Origin: Sphingobium sp. MI1205
GTDB lineage: Bacteria > Pseudomonadota > Alphaproteobacteria > Sphingomonadales > Sphingomonadaceae
NCBI RefSeq assembly: GCF_001563285.1
Contig: NZ_CP005188.1
Location: 935,501 to 999,500 of the forward strand
DNA: 64,000 bases
Direction: 5' to 3'
The first letter of the stretch is position 1. Each line of letters begins with the position of its first letter. This document shows, one piece after another, positions 44,262 through 52,805 of the stretch. The translations under genes and the position numbers were made by a program. Below the pieces are notes generated by a model. The model did not search any database, was not told the DNA's origin, and saw only the letters and a list, made by a program, of their open reading frames with translations.

Positions 44262-46982
44262 ATGATGGGAGAGATCAAGGTGACGGACTGGACGGCGGTG
44301 GCGGCGCGTATAAGGGCGCATTCACCTTTTCTGGCGAGGCAGATGGACCGCTTCCCAACGGTAATGGATTTGCTGGCGCTGGGCGACTATGAAGCTGCAT
44401 TGGCCGCAGCGCACGCGATCCCCGCCCCGGACGATGGGATCGCCAGGTCATTAAGGCTGCGCAAGGGCGCCCTGTCGCTGGTGACGGCGGCGGCCGATTT
44501 GTCGGGCGCCTGGGATCTGGACCGGGTCACGCGAACGCTGTCGGATTTTGCCGATCAGGCGTTGGAAGAGGCACTGATGGCGGCATTTGCCGAACGCTAT
44601 CCGGGAACGGAGCCGAAGGGCTTCGTGGTGCTGGCGCTGGGCAAGCATGGCAGCCAGGAGCTGAACTATTCATCCGATATCGACCCGATCCTGCTCTACG
44701 ACCCCACCACTTTGCCCCATGGCGAGCGGGAGGACCCCGCCGATGCGGCGGTTCGGATCGGGCGGCGGGTCAGCGAACTGCTGAATGCGCGGGATGGCGA
44801 TGGTTATGTGTTTCGCGTTGACCTGAGGCTGCGCCCAACGCCCGAGGCCACGCCGATCGCTTTGCCCGTGGAAGCGGCGATCGGCTATTATGAGTCCATG
44901 GCACTTGGGTGGGAGCAGGCTGCCTTCATACGCGCGCGCCCGGCGGCGGGCGACATCGCCCTGGGCGACTATTTCATGCAGCAGATCAGGCCATTCGTCT
45001 GGCGGCGAAGCCTGGATTTCGGTGCGATAGACGCGATCACCGACCTTTCGCGCCGTATCCGCGATCATTATGCGCAAGGACAGGCGTTCGGACCGGGCTA
45101 TGACCTGAAGCGCGGCAGGGGCGGCATTCGCGAGGTCGAGTTTTTCGCGCAGGTGCACCAGCTGATCCGGGGCGGTCGTGATCCCGCGCTGCGGTCTGGC
45201 AACACGCGGCAGGCGCTGAAAGCATTGGCTGCGGCAGGGGTGTTCGATCAGGATGTCGCGCGCAGGCTGGACGAAGCCTATGTGCTCTTGCGCACGATCG
45301 AGCATCGCCTCCAGATGGTCGAGGATCGGCAGACGCACGAATTGCCAAAGGCAGCCGAAGCGATGGACAATGTCGCGCGGTTGCACGGGCTGGAGGATGG
45401 CGCAGCGCTGCTCGACCTGCTGCAGCCCCATGTCGTCTGGGTCGGGACCAATTACGATCAGCTAACGCCAGCCGAAAAGGAAGAGTCGCTTTTCCATGAT
45501 GAAGAGCGGCTGGCAGCGCAGCTTGCCGAGATGGGCTTCACCGACACTGACGCTCCGGTGGCGCGGATCGCGCGCTGGCGCACGGGCACGGTGCGCGCGC
45601 TGCGCAGCACGGCATCGCGCGAGGCGCTGGAAGAATTACTGCCCGGCCTGATGCGCACGCTGGCGGCTGCGCCAGATCCAGTGCGCGCGCTCAACCGGTT
45701 GGATGACCTGATCGGCCGACTGCCGAGCGCCATCAACTTCTTCAAGCTGCTGGCGGCCCGTCCGGGCCTTGCCGAACTGATGGCCGAACTGCTCAGCCAT
45801 GCGCCGACGCTGGCGGATGCGCTGGGGCGGCGGGCCGAACTGCTCGACGGGCTGATCGATACATCCGCTTTCGACCCGCCGCCGCCGGTGGAGGAACTGG
45901 CCGAACAATTCGCACAACTGGAGAAGGGCGAGGATTATCAGGCCCTGCTCGACAGGGTGCGGCAGCGGGTGAATGACCGCCGCTTTGCCCTGGGCGCGCA
46001 GATCATTCGCGGCGGCGATCCATTGGAGGCGGGCAGGGGCTATTCCCGTGTCGCGGAAGCAGCGATCGAAGCGCTCGCCAGTGCTACGGTGAAAGAGTTC
46101 GAGATTGCCCATGGCAAGGTGCCGGGCGGCGAGATGATCATATTGGCGCTGGGGCGGCTGGGCGGCGGCGTGCTGACCCATGCTTCGGACCTGGATCTGG
46201 TTTTCCTGTTCACCGGCGACTTTCTGACCGAATCCGACGGCGCAAGGCCGTTGGGCGCGACGCAATATTTCAACCGGCTGGGGCAGCGGATCACCAATGC
46301 CCTGTCGGTGCAGACGGCAGCCGGGCCACTTTATGAGGTGGATACGCGGCTGCGGCCTTCGGGCGCGCAGGGCCTGCTCGCCGTCAGTCTCGACAGCTTT
46401 GCAAAATATCAGCGCGAAGAAGCCTGGCCGTGGGAGCATCTGGCGCTGACGAGGGCGCGTCCCGTGTTCGGTTCGGCAAAGGCGCGTGCGGCGTTGGGCG
46501 CGATCCTGGCCGAGACGCTGGGGCGTCCCCGCGATTTCGAGGGGCTGGCGCGCGACGCGGTGAAGATGCGGGGCGACATCGCCAGGCACAAGCCGCCTGC
46601 CGGTGAGCTGGACGTCAAGCTGGTGCCCGGCGGCCTAGTCGATCTGGAATTCCTGATTCATGTGACGCAGTTCCGGCACAAGATGGCGTTCGACCCTGAC
46701 CTGCGCGTCGCGCTGGAGCAGTTGGTGACCGCAGGGCATCTGCCCGGAGATCTGGTTGCGGCGCATGACCTGATCACTCGCTTCCTGATCGTGTGGCGGC
46801 TGGTGTCGCCCAAATCGACCGAACCGCCGCTGGCGACGCAGCCCGTGGTCGCGCGGGCATGTGGCGTTGAAAGCTGGGATGCGCTGCTTGAAAGCTATGC
46901 GCAGGCGCGGCAAAGGGTAGGCGAAGCCTGGGCGGCGCTGGCCGCGCCCTATGTGGAGGAAGAAGATGCTGGAAGCCGGTGA
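44262..46982 (+). CDS. glnE: Bifunctional glutamine synthetase adenylyltransferase/adenylyl-removing enzyme
   Basis: Controls glutamine synthetase by adding or removing AMP. 906 residues with two nucleotidyltransferase domains: the N-terminal de-adenylylating one has GSQELNYSSDIDPILLYD (Asp pair near residues 139-141), and the C-terminal adenylylating one has LGGGVLTHASDLDLVFLF (near residue 640). A central regulatory helical region joins them. Tandem ATGs at 44262 and 44265 are possible starts. Its 3' end overlaps the bcp start by 17 bases, so glnE-bcp-DUF455 are probably cotranscribed. Confidence 0.97.
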   Translation: MMGEIKVTDWTAVAARIRAHSPFLARQMDRFPTVMDLLALGDYEAALAAAHAIPAPDDGIARSLRLRKGALSLVTAAADLSGAWDLDRVTRTLSDFADQALEEALMAAFAERYPGTEPKGFVVLALGKHGSQELNYSSDIDPILLYDPTTLPHGEREDPADAAVRIGRRVSELLNARDGDGYVFRVDLRLRPTPEATPIALPVEAAIGYYESMALGWEQAAFIRARPAAGDIALGDYFMQQIRPFVWRRSLDFGAIDAITDLSRRIRDHYAQGQAFGPGYDLKRGRGGIREVEFFAQVHQLIRGGRDPALRSGNTRQALKALAAAGVFDQDVARRLDEAYVLLRTIEHRLQMVEDRQTHELPKAAEAMDNVARLHGLEDGAALLDLLQPHVVWVGTNYDQLTPAEKEESLFHDEERLAAQLAEMGFTDTDAPVARIARWRTGTVRALRSTASREALEELLPGLMRTLAAAPDPVRALNRLDDLIGRLPSAINFFKLLAARPGLAELMAELLSHAPTLADALGRRAELLDGLIDTSAFDPPPPVEELAEQFAQLEKGEDYQALLDRVRQRVNDRRFALGAQIIRGGDPLEAGRGYSRVAEAAIEALASATVKEFEIAHGKVPGGEMIILALGRLGGGVLTHASDLDLVFLFTGDFLTESDGARPLGATQYFNRLGQRITNALSVQTAAGPLYEVDTRLRPSGAQGLLAVSLDSFAKYQREEAWPWEHLALTRARPVFGSAKARAALGAILAETLGRPRDFEGLARDAVKMRGDIARHKPPAGELDVKLVPGGLVDLEFLIHVTQFRHKMAFDPDLRVALEQLVTAGHLPGDLVAAHDLITRFLIVWRLVSPKSTEPPLATQPVVARACGVESWDALLESYAQARQRVGEAWAALAAPYVEEEDAGSR

Positions 46983-47427
46983 CAGTCTGCCCGACGTTCC
47001 GCTGAAGGATGCGGACGGGACCGACTTCACGCTGGCGCGCTATCGCGGCAAGCCAGCCGTCGTCTATTTCTATCCCAAGGCGGATACGCCGGGCTGCACC
47101 AGTGAAGCGAAGGATTTCACCGAACTTTCGGGCGAATTTGCGGCGCTGGGCGTGCCTGTCATCGGGATTTCGAAGGACAAGCCCGCCAAGCTCAAGAAAT
47201 TCGCTGACAAATATGGCCTGGCCGTCACCCTGGCATCGGATGAGCCGGGGGACGCGTGCGAAGCCTTTGGCACATGGGTCGAAAAGTCGCTCTATGGCCG
47301 CAAATATATGGGGATCGAGCGCGCGACCTTCCTGGCTGACGGCGAAGGAAAGATCGTGCGGGTCTGGCCCAAGGTGAAGGTTAAGGGCCACGCCGTAGAA
47401 GTGCTGGAGGCCGCGAAGGCACTTTGA
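46966..47427 (+). CDS. bcp: Thioredoxin-dependent peroxiredoxin (Bcp)
   Basis: Atypical peroxiredoxin of 153 residues that reduces peroxides. The peroxidatic Cys44 is in KADTPGCTSEAKDF, preceded by VVYFYPKA. A second Cys (GDACEAFG) is at about residue 87 rather than the Cys49 of E. coli Bcp, so the resolving mechanism may differ. The ATG at 46966 has GGAGGAAG upstream and lies within the end of glnE. Confidence 0.95.
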   Translation: MLEAGDSLPDVPLKDADGTDFTLARYRGKPAVVYFYPKADTPGCTSEAKDFTELSGEFAALGVPVIGISKDKPAKLKKFADKYGLAVTLASDEPGDACEAFGTWVEKSLYGRKYMGIERATFLADGEGKIVRVWPKVKVKGHAVEVLEAAKAL

Positions 47428-48233
47428 GCCTGCCAGCGGAGATTGAAAGCGTAGGATCGGCCTGCGCCCATGTGCTCGCAACAGCAGATCCGCTGGCCAA
47501 GCTGATGGCCGCGCGTGCGGTGGCCCGCGCCTGGCGGCTGGGGCGCCTGACGCATCGTTTTGACGTCGCCATGCCCGACCGGCCGGCCCGTCCCGAAGCG
47601 CCGCTGCTGCTTCCGCCGAACCAGATGCCCAAGCGCGGCAGGATTGGTTCGGATCGGGCGCGCGCCGCCATGGTACATGCCCTGGCGCACATCGAGTTTG
47701 TTGCAATCGACTTGGCCTTCGATCTGATCGGCAGGTTTGGCGCGGAATTTCCGCGCGCATTTGTCGATGACTGGATGCGTGTGGGGGCAGAGGAGGCGAT
47801 GCATTTCGCGCTGCTGGATCGCCGCCTGCAACAGATGGGTAGTCGATATGGCGAACTGCCCGCGCATGACGGGCTATGGCAGGCGGCCAGCGAGACTGCG
47901 CATGATGCAATGGCGCGGCTGGCGATCGTGCCGATGGTTCTGGAAGCCCGCGCGCTGGACATCACGCCCGCGACGATCCAGCGGTTCGAAGGGGCGGGCG
48001 ACCTGCAAACCGCAAGGATATTGCAGCGCATTATGACAGATGAGATTCGGCATGTTTCGGCTGGGACGACATGGTTTGGTCACGCGACGAGCCGAGCAGG
48101 GCTTGAGCCCGCAAATCATTACCAAATCCTTGTAAAGCGCCACTTTCGCGGCACATTAAAGCCTCCGTTCAACGACTCGGCGCGTCGGCAAGCCGGTTTA
48201 ACGCTGGAATTTTACAGCGCGCTTGCACAATGA
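47424..48233 (+). CDS. DUF455 family ferritin-like protein
   Basis: A 269-residue helical protein with the ferritin-like di-metal pattern: HALAHIEFVAIDLAFD near residues 88-103, EEAMHFALLDRRL near 124-136, and a later E-x-x-H in MTDEIRHVSAG (about 205-215). DUF455 proteins occur widely in proteobacteria; some have been linked to oxidative tRNA or lipid chemistry, but no function is assigned here. The start appears to be TTG at 47424, overlapping the bcp stop (TTGA), an unusual start codon for this window. No in-frame ATG lies nearby before residue 50. Confidence 0.85.
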   Translation: MSLPAEIESVGSACAHVLATADPLAKLMAARAVARAWRLGRLTHRFDVAMPDRPARPEAPLLLPPNQMPKRGRIGSDRARAAMVHALAHIEFVAIDLAFDLIGRFGAEFPRAFVDDWMRVGAEEAMHFALLDRRLQQMGSRYGELPAHDGLWQAASETAHDAMARLAIVPMVLEARALDITPATIQRFEGAGDLQTARILQRIMTDEIRHVSAGTTWFGHATSRAGLEPANHYQILVKRHFRGTLKPPFNDSARRQAGLTLEFYSALAQ

Positions 48234-48249
48234 GACGGGAGATGCACTC

Positions 48250-48285
48250 TACCAATGCGGGTGGCGATCTCAGGTCGCATTGGTA
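48250..48285. promoter_or_regulatory. Perfect 10-base inverted repeat in the M23 gene leader
   Basis: TACCAATGCG and CGCATTGGTA form a perfect palindrome with a 16-base loop, 57 bases upstream of the M23 start. There is no T-run, so termination is unlikely. It may be an RNA hairpin or an operator. Confidence 0.45.
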
Positions 48286-48301
48286 ATACGGGGAGCGCCG
48301 A

Positions 48302-48317
48302 GAGGCTTAAAAGCCTC
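48302..48317. promoter_or_regulatory. Second palindrome in the M23 gene leader
   Basis: GAGGCTT and AAGCCTC form a perfect seven-base stem with a two-base loop. It is followed by an AT-rich stretch (TTTAAATAAG) 25 bases before the start codon. Together with the first palindrome it makes a structured leader for the endopeptidase gene. Confidence 0.45.
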
Positions 48318-48341
48318 CGGTTTAAATAAGTCGGGGTCGGC

Positions 48342-49064
48342 ATGTTGGTTTCTCATATTAAGAATGCGCGCACTGCGCGATGGTTCCAGTCTGCGTTCAA
48401 AAAGTTAGGAGCAGTCGGCATGGCAGGCGCACTTTGCGCGGCGCTGCCGGCCCAGGCCGAGAATGTCGCGGACGATCCTTATGGCGATGCATCGGAAATC
48501 AACAGCAACGCGCTTGGCCCGGCTGATGTCGGCTTTTCCAATCTGTTCGCCAGCCTGCAAAAGCTGGATGGTGGCGCCAGAGCTGCAAACAATATCCCCA
48601 CGGGTCGTCCCGTCGAGCGGCTGTCCCTGACCTCCAACTTCGGCGTGCGTTCCGATCCGTTCAATGGCAGCGCGCGGATGCACAAGGGCATCGATATTCC
48701 TGGGCCAGTCGGCACGCCGATCTACGCGACCGCCGATGGCATCGTAAACCGTGCGGGCTGGGCGAGCGGCTATGGCAATCTTGTCCAGATTTCGCATGGC
48801 GGCGGTCTTGAAACCCGTTACGGCCATATGTCGAAGCTGGTCGCCGCACCGAATAGCTATGTGCGCCGCGGACAACTGATCGGCCTGATGGGTTCGACCG
48901 GCCGTTCGACCGGCAGCCATTTGCATTATGAAGTGCGCGTCGATGGCCAGGCCATCAATCCCATTCCTTTCGTCGTCGGACCCGATGTGCTGGTGGCGAT
49001 GAATACGAAGCCGCCGATCGCCATGGGTGGCCCCACCAAAGCACAGGAAAAGGTCGCGGATTAA
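48342..49064 (+). CDS. M23 family peptidoglycan endopeptidase
   Basis: A 240-residue secreted zinc endopeptidase that cleaves peptide cross-links of the cell wall. It has an N-terminal signal/anchor (GAVGMAGALCAALPAQA, cleaved near residue 40) and a lysostaphin/LytM-type domain at about 95-215 with metal ligands His114 and Asp118 (MHKGIDIPG) and His193/His195 (SHLHYEVRVDG). The GYGNLVQISHGGGLETRYGHMSKL strand between them is typical. The leader holds two palindromes, and a terminator follows. Confidence 0.94.
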   Translation: MLVSHIKNARTARWFQSAFKKLGAVGMAGALCAALPAQAENVADDPYGDASEINSNALGPADVGFSNLFASLQKLDGGARAANNIPTGRPVERLSLTSNFGVRSDPFNGSARMHKGIDIPGPVGTPIYATADGIVNRAGWASGYGNLVQISHGGGLETRYGHMSKLVAAPNSYVRRGQLIGLMGSTGRSTGSHLHYEVRVDGQAINPIPFVVGPDVLVAMNTKPPIAMGGPTKAQEKVAD

Positions 49065-49099
49065 ACCGCGCTGCCCCGATTATCCCGTCTATAGTTTGC

Positions 49100-49134
49100 A
49101 AGGCTCGGCGCCGATGGGTTGCCGGGCCTTTTGC
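49100..49134 (+). terminator. Rho-independent terminator after the M23 gene
   Basis: A stem AAGGC/GCCTT extended by CGGC/GCCG around a GCCGATGGGTT loop, followed by T-rich sequence, lies 36 bases past the stop. Confidence 0.75.
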
Positions 49135-49153
49135 TTGATCCTATCTAGGCACC

Positions 49154-49480
49154 ATGGCTGACATCGATCTTACCCCCTCTGCTGCCGCGCGCGTTGCGGT
49201 TATCGCCGCCAAGCAAGGCAAGCCGGCGATCCTGCGCCTGGCCGTGGAGGGTGGGGGCTGTTCGGGCTTCCAATATCGTTTCGGGCTGGCCGAGACGATT
49301 GAAGCCGAAGATATTGCGGTCGAGCGTGACGGCGTGACGCTGGTGGTGGATGACGTCAGCCTGGATCTGGTACGCGGGGCTGCGGTGGATTTCGTGTTGG
49401 ATCTGGGCGGCGCGGCCTTCAAGGTGACGAACCCCAACGCGACGGCCGGGTGCGGCTGCGGGTCGAGCTTTTCGATTTAA
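49154..49480 (+). CDS. erpA: Iron-sulfur cluster insertion protein (ErpA/HesB family)
   Basis: A-type iron-sulfur carrier of 108 residues. The three conserved cysteines are Cys36 (GGGCSGFQY), Cys100 and Cys102 (AGCGCGSSF). The fold elements ITPSAAARV-like start and SLDLVRGAAVDFVLD are standard. Naming it ErpA rather than IscA is a judgement, as the isc/suf genes are not nearby. It may share a transcript with xth 67 bases downstream. Confidence 0.92.
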   Translation: MADIDLTPSAAARVAVIAAKQGKPAILRLAVEGGGCSGFQYRFGLAETIEAEDIAVERDGVTLVVDDVSLDLVRGAAVDFVLDLGGAAFKVTNPNATAGCGCGSSFSI

Positions 49481-49546
49481 TCTCCGGGCCTCCCTTGTCG
49501 AAGGCCCGCCCTTCTCTTTAGGGATGCGCGGGAGGAGAAACGGCCC

Positions 49547-50320
49547 ATGCGCATCGCGACGTTCAATATCAACGGCATCAAGGCGCGTCTGCCGCGACTG
49601 CTGGAGTGGCTGAACGAAACGCAGCCCGACGTCGCGTGCTTGCAGGAGATCAAGACGTCTGACGAGACCTTTCCGATCAAGGATATCGAGGAGGTTGGCT
49701 ATGGCGCGATCTGGCATGGCCAGAAGGGTTTCAACGGCGTCGCGATCTTGGCGCGGGGCGAAACCCCTGCCGAAGTTATGCGTGGGCTGGAGGGCGAGCC
49801 GGAGGATGAGCATAGCCGCTATATCGAAGCGGACGTGAAGGGGGCGCGCGTCGCCAGCATCTATCTGCCCAACGGCAATCCGCAGCCGGGGCCGAAATTT
49901 GACTACAAGCTGCGCTGGATGAAAAGACTGCGCGACCGTGCGGCGCAGATCTGGGCGGAAGAAGTGCCCGCCATCCTCGCCGGGGACTATAATGTCATTC
50001 CGCGCGACCGCGACGTCTATTCGGTTAAGGCGATGGCCAATGACGCCCTGATGCAACCGGAAAGCCGCGCGGCCTACCGGCGGATGCTGGCCGATGGCTG
50101 GACTGATGCGATCGCCAGCCGCCATCCGGGCGGCGGCGTGTGGACCTATTGGGATTATCAGATGAACGCCTGGCCCCGCGACGCGGGCTTTCGCATCGAT
50201 CATCTGCTGCTTAGCCCGGCCGCAGCCGACCGGCTGGTCGATGCGCAGGTGGACAAGGATTTTCGCGGACGGGAGAAAGCGAGCGACCATGCGCCCACAT
50301 GGGTCGAGCTGAGCGAGTAA
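49547..50320 (+). CDS. xth: Exodeoxyribonuclease III
   Basis: AP endonuclease and 3'-5' exonuclease of base excision repair, 257 residues. Family motifs are intact: MRIATFNINGIKARL, CLQEIKT (catalytic Glu), YLPNGNPQPGPKF, ILAGDYNVIP, the WTYWDYQ segment, and RIDHLLLSPAAA with the final SDHAPTWVEL (catalytic His). A GGAGGAGAAACGG ribosome-binding region precedes the ATG. Confidence 0.97.
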   Translation: MRIATFNINGIKARLPRLLEWLNETQPDVACLQEIKTSDETFPIKDIEEVGYGAIWHGQKGFNGVAILARGETPAEVMRGLEGEPEDEHSRYIEADVKGARVASIYLPNGNPQPGPKFDYKLRWMKRLRDRAAQIWAEEVPAILAGDYNVIPRDRDVYSVKAMANDALMQPESRAAYRRMLADGWTDAIASRHPGGGVWTYWDYQMNAWPRDAGFRIDHLLLSPAAADRLVDAQVDKDFRGREKASDHAPTWVELSE

Positions 50321-50335
50321 TTTAATCCGGGTTAA

Positions 50336-50364
50336 TTGACTTTATATCATCCGGGTAATATTAT
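50336..50364 (+). promoter_or_regulatory. Sigma-70-type promoter of the DUF2239 gene
   Basis: TTGACT at 50336-50341 and TATTAT at 50359-50364 are separated by exactly 17 bases, an almost ideal housekeeping promoter, 22 bases before the GTG start. Direct repeats ATCCGGGT at 50325-50332 and 50349-50356 flank and overlap it (24-base spacing) and could bind a regulator. Confidence 0.65.
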
Positions 50365-50385
50365 CCACGCCGAAGGAGATTCGGC

Positions 50386-50907
50386 GTGACGCGCACATTT
50401 ACCGCCTTTTCAGGCGAGCTTTGGATTGCCACGGGCGACGAGGATGAAGTCAAGGCCGCGCTGCGAGCGATGGGCAAGGACGCGCAAAATCTGTTGCTGT
50501 TCGATGATGCGACGGGTCGGCAGGTGGATGTGGACCTGCGCGAGCCAGTGCAACAGCAGGCGCAACGGGCGCGCGGGCGGCCAAAGATGGGCGTACAGGC
50601 GCGCGAAATCACATTATTGCCCCGACATTGGGAATGGCTGGCCACGCAGCCCGGTGGCGCATCCGCAACGCTTCGGCGGCTGGTGGAGCAGGCGCGCAAG
50701 GAATCGGAGGGGGCCGTTACGCCACGCGCCGCGATGGATGCGGCCTATCATTTCCTGACGGTCATGGCGGGAGACCGACCGGGCTATGAAGCCGCCATCC
50801 GCGCGCTTTACGCAAAGGAGCGCGCGGCATTCGAGGCGAACGTGGCGGGATGGCCTTCTGCGATCCGCGATCACGGGATGATGCTAGCGGGTCCGGCGTT
50901 CGACTGA
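50386..50907 (+). CDS. DUF2239 family protein
   Basis: A 173-residue protein of the DUF2239 family. The first 60 residues contain TFTAFSGELWIATGDEDEV and LLLFDDATGRQVDVDLR. A linker (ARGRPKMGVQAREITLLPRHWEWL) is typical of the family, and the C-terminal half is helical with an alkaline RRLVEQARKE region. The function is unknown; the helical part looks able to contact nucleic acid, but this is inference. The start is GTG with an AAGGAG site. It has a strong promoter of its own with direct repeats. Confidence 0.82.
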   Translation: MTRTFTAFSGELWIATGDEDEVKAALRAMGKDAQNLLLFDDATGRQVDVDLREPVQQQAQRARGRPKMGVQAREITLLPRHWEWLATQPGGASATLRRLVEQARKESEGAVTPRAAMDAAYHFLTVMAGDRPGYEAAIRALYAKERAAFEANVAGWPSAIRDHGMMLAGPAFD

Positions 50908-50921
50908 TCGGGCGATCCCTG

Positions 50922-51809
50922 TCAGGTGCGTGCCGCCTGGGCCACGCGGATGCCGGGGGCGGAAGTAGCGTCCGCTATGTCGCGCGCCTCCCACCGGTCG
51001 TTATCCCGGCGATATTCGACATGATGGCCGCGCTGGAAGCTGGCGCCGTCCCACACGACGACCTGCACTTCGATCCTGTCGCTCCGGTGCACATGCAGCC
51101 AGTTGAAGCTCTGCGGCTCCGCATTACGCAGGCGTGTCGATGTTGCGGTGCCTGCCTGAATCACCAGCGCCCCGCCTGCATCCGCAGCCATTTTCTGCGC
51201 CGCTTCGGCATAGGTGCGGTGAAAGTGGCCCGCGAGCGCAATGTGAATGCCAGCCGCGGTTGCGGCCTCCACGGCGTCCTCATGGCGTCCGACCGCCTCG
51301 CTCAGTTCACCGCCCCTGCCGATCGGCATCGCGAAAAGCGGGTGGTGCGTGACCAGGATGCGGGTCTTTTCCGGAGCGACGGAGGCAAAGCGTTCCCGCA
51401 GCAAGCGCATCTGGTCGTGATTGATACGCCCGTCCTTAATCGTCAGCGACCGTGCGGTGTTGAGACCAAGGATCGCCACTTCCCGGTCCTCGTACCAAGG
51501 GCATAAATCGTTGCTGATGTAGCGTTTGTAGCGGCGCAGGGGAGCGACGAAGCGGCGCACGACGTCGAAAAGCGGGACATCATGATTGCCGGGAATGACC
51601 AGCAGACGCATCCCCGCCGCGCGGAGGCGGTTCAGCCAGGCGGAGGCGGCGCGAAACTGCTCCACCCGCGCGCGCTGGGTGAAATCGCCGCTGATGATGA
51701 CGAGGTCGGGCTGGCTCTGGTGCAGCCAGGCTTCGGTAGCCGAGACGATTTTCGGATCATTCGCGCCAAAATGCACGTCGGACAGATGAGCGATGCGGGC
51801 CATAGCCAT
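50922..51809 (-). CDS. Calcineurin-like metallophosphoesterase
   Basis: A 295-residue cytosolic phosphoesterase with all five metal motifs: LSDVHFGAND, SGDFTQRAR, VIPGNHDVPL, LVTHHPLF and LAGHFHRT. These position two metal ions for hydrolysis of phosphomonoesters or diesters. The substrate is unknown; neighbours on both sides are lipid-kinase genes, so a lipid phosphate is possible but unproven. The start may be 51809 or the ATG at 51803. It reads divergently from the DAGK-type gene. Confidence 0.9.
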   Translation of the reverse strand: MAMARIAHLSDVHFGANDPKIVSATEAWLHQSQPDLVIISGDFTQRARVEQFRAASAWLNRLRAAGMRLLVIPGNHDVPLFDVVRRFVAPLRRYKRYISNDLCPWYEDREVAILGLNTARSLTIKDGRINHDQMRLLRERFASVAPEKTRILVTHHPLFAMPIGRGGELSEAVGRHEDAVEAATAAGIHIALAGHFHRTYAEAAQKMAADAGGALVIQAGTATSTRLRNAEPQSFNWLHVHRSDRIEVQVVVWDGASFQRGHHVEYRRDNDRWEARDIADATSAPGIRVAQAART

Positions 51810-51875
51810 TTAACGACCGCATGCGCAGATTCGTTGCGTGCTGGACCCGACGGGCGGTTGGCGTGTTGTTGGGCC

Positions 51876-52766
51876 ATGGAAACGAATTCCCTGCCGCGTG
51901 AAGCGGCGCTCATCGTCAATGTCCACAGCCGCAAGGGCGAAGCGCTGTTCGCGCAGGCAAAGGAAAAGCTGGAGAAAGCGGGCGTCCGATTAACCGCCGC
52001 GCATGCTGTTCGTGATCCCGACCATTTGCAGAAAACGGTGCGTGGCGCGGTGGACAGCGGCGTTCCGATGGTCATCGTCGGGGGGGGCGATGGGTCGCTG
52101 TCCGGCACGGTCGATGAACTGGTGGGCAAAAATTGCGTGTTCGGCGTCCTGCCGCTGGGAACGGCAAACAGCTTTGCCCGCACGCTCGGCATCCCGCTAG
52201 ACCTGGACGGCGCGGTGGACGCGATCGCCAATGGACGGCGGCTTCGGATCGACCTGGGCATGATCGACCATGATTATTTCGTGAATGCGGCGTCGCTGGG
52301 GCTTTCGCCGATGATCGGCAGGACGGTGCCCCACAAGCTGAAACGCTATCTGGGGCGGATCGGCTACCTGATCTGGGCGGTCAAATGCTCGGTAGGGTTT
52401 CGCGCGTTTCGACTGATGATTGACGATGGTGTGAAAGAACAGCGCATGTGGTCCACCGAGGTGCGCATATTGAACGGATCCTTTCACGGCGGCGTGGAAC
52501 TGTCCGAACGCGCCGATGTGCAAAGCGGAGAGCTGGTGATCCAGGCTGTAGTGGGACGCAGCCATGCGCGGCTGGCCTGGGATTGGTATGCGAAATTTTT
52601 CAAGCTGCGCGACAGGGATGCGCAGACCAAGGAGTTTCGCGGGCGGTCTTTCCGTATTGAGACCCGCCCCCGGCAAAGGATTTCGATCGATGGCGAGGTT
52701 CTGGCGAAAACGCCCGTGACCGCAGCGGTTGCGGCCGGCGCGATCGACGTGGCGGTTCCGGGATAG
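51876..52766 (+). CDS. Diacylglycerol/lipid kinase family protein (first copy)
   Basis: A 296-residue lipid kinase with the DAGK catalytic domain: IVNVHSRKGEAL near residue 13, the glycine loop VGGGDGSLSGTVDEL near 67-81, and VLPLGTANSFARTLGIP. Members phosphorylate diacylglycerol, ceramide, sphingosine or other lipids, and the substrate cannot be predicted. The start is ATG 51876 (METNSLPREAALIVN); in-frame sequence upstream belongs to the divergent phosphoesterase region. It faces the GNAT/ceramide-synthase-like gene. Confidence 0.9.
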   Translation: METNSLPREAALIVNVHSRKGEALFAQAKEKLEKAGVRLTAAHAVRDPDHLQKTVRGAVDSGVPMVIVGGGDGSLSGTVDELVGKNCVFGVLPLGTANSFARTLGIPLDLDGAVDAIANGRRLRIDLGMIDHDYFVNAASLGLSPMIGRTVPHKLKRYLGRIGYLIWAVKCSVGFRAFRLMIDDGVKEQRMWSTEVRILNGSFHGGVELSERADVQSGELVIQAVVGRSHARLAWDWYAKFFKLRDRDAQTKEFRGRSFRIETRPRQRISIDGEVLAKTPVTAAVAAGAIDVAVPG

Positions 52767-52805
52767 GCCGGTCCCATCATCTCCGGCGAAAGCGGATGGA
52801 TGCAG

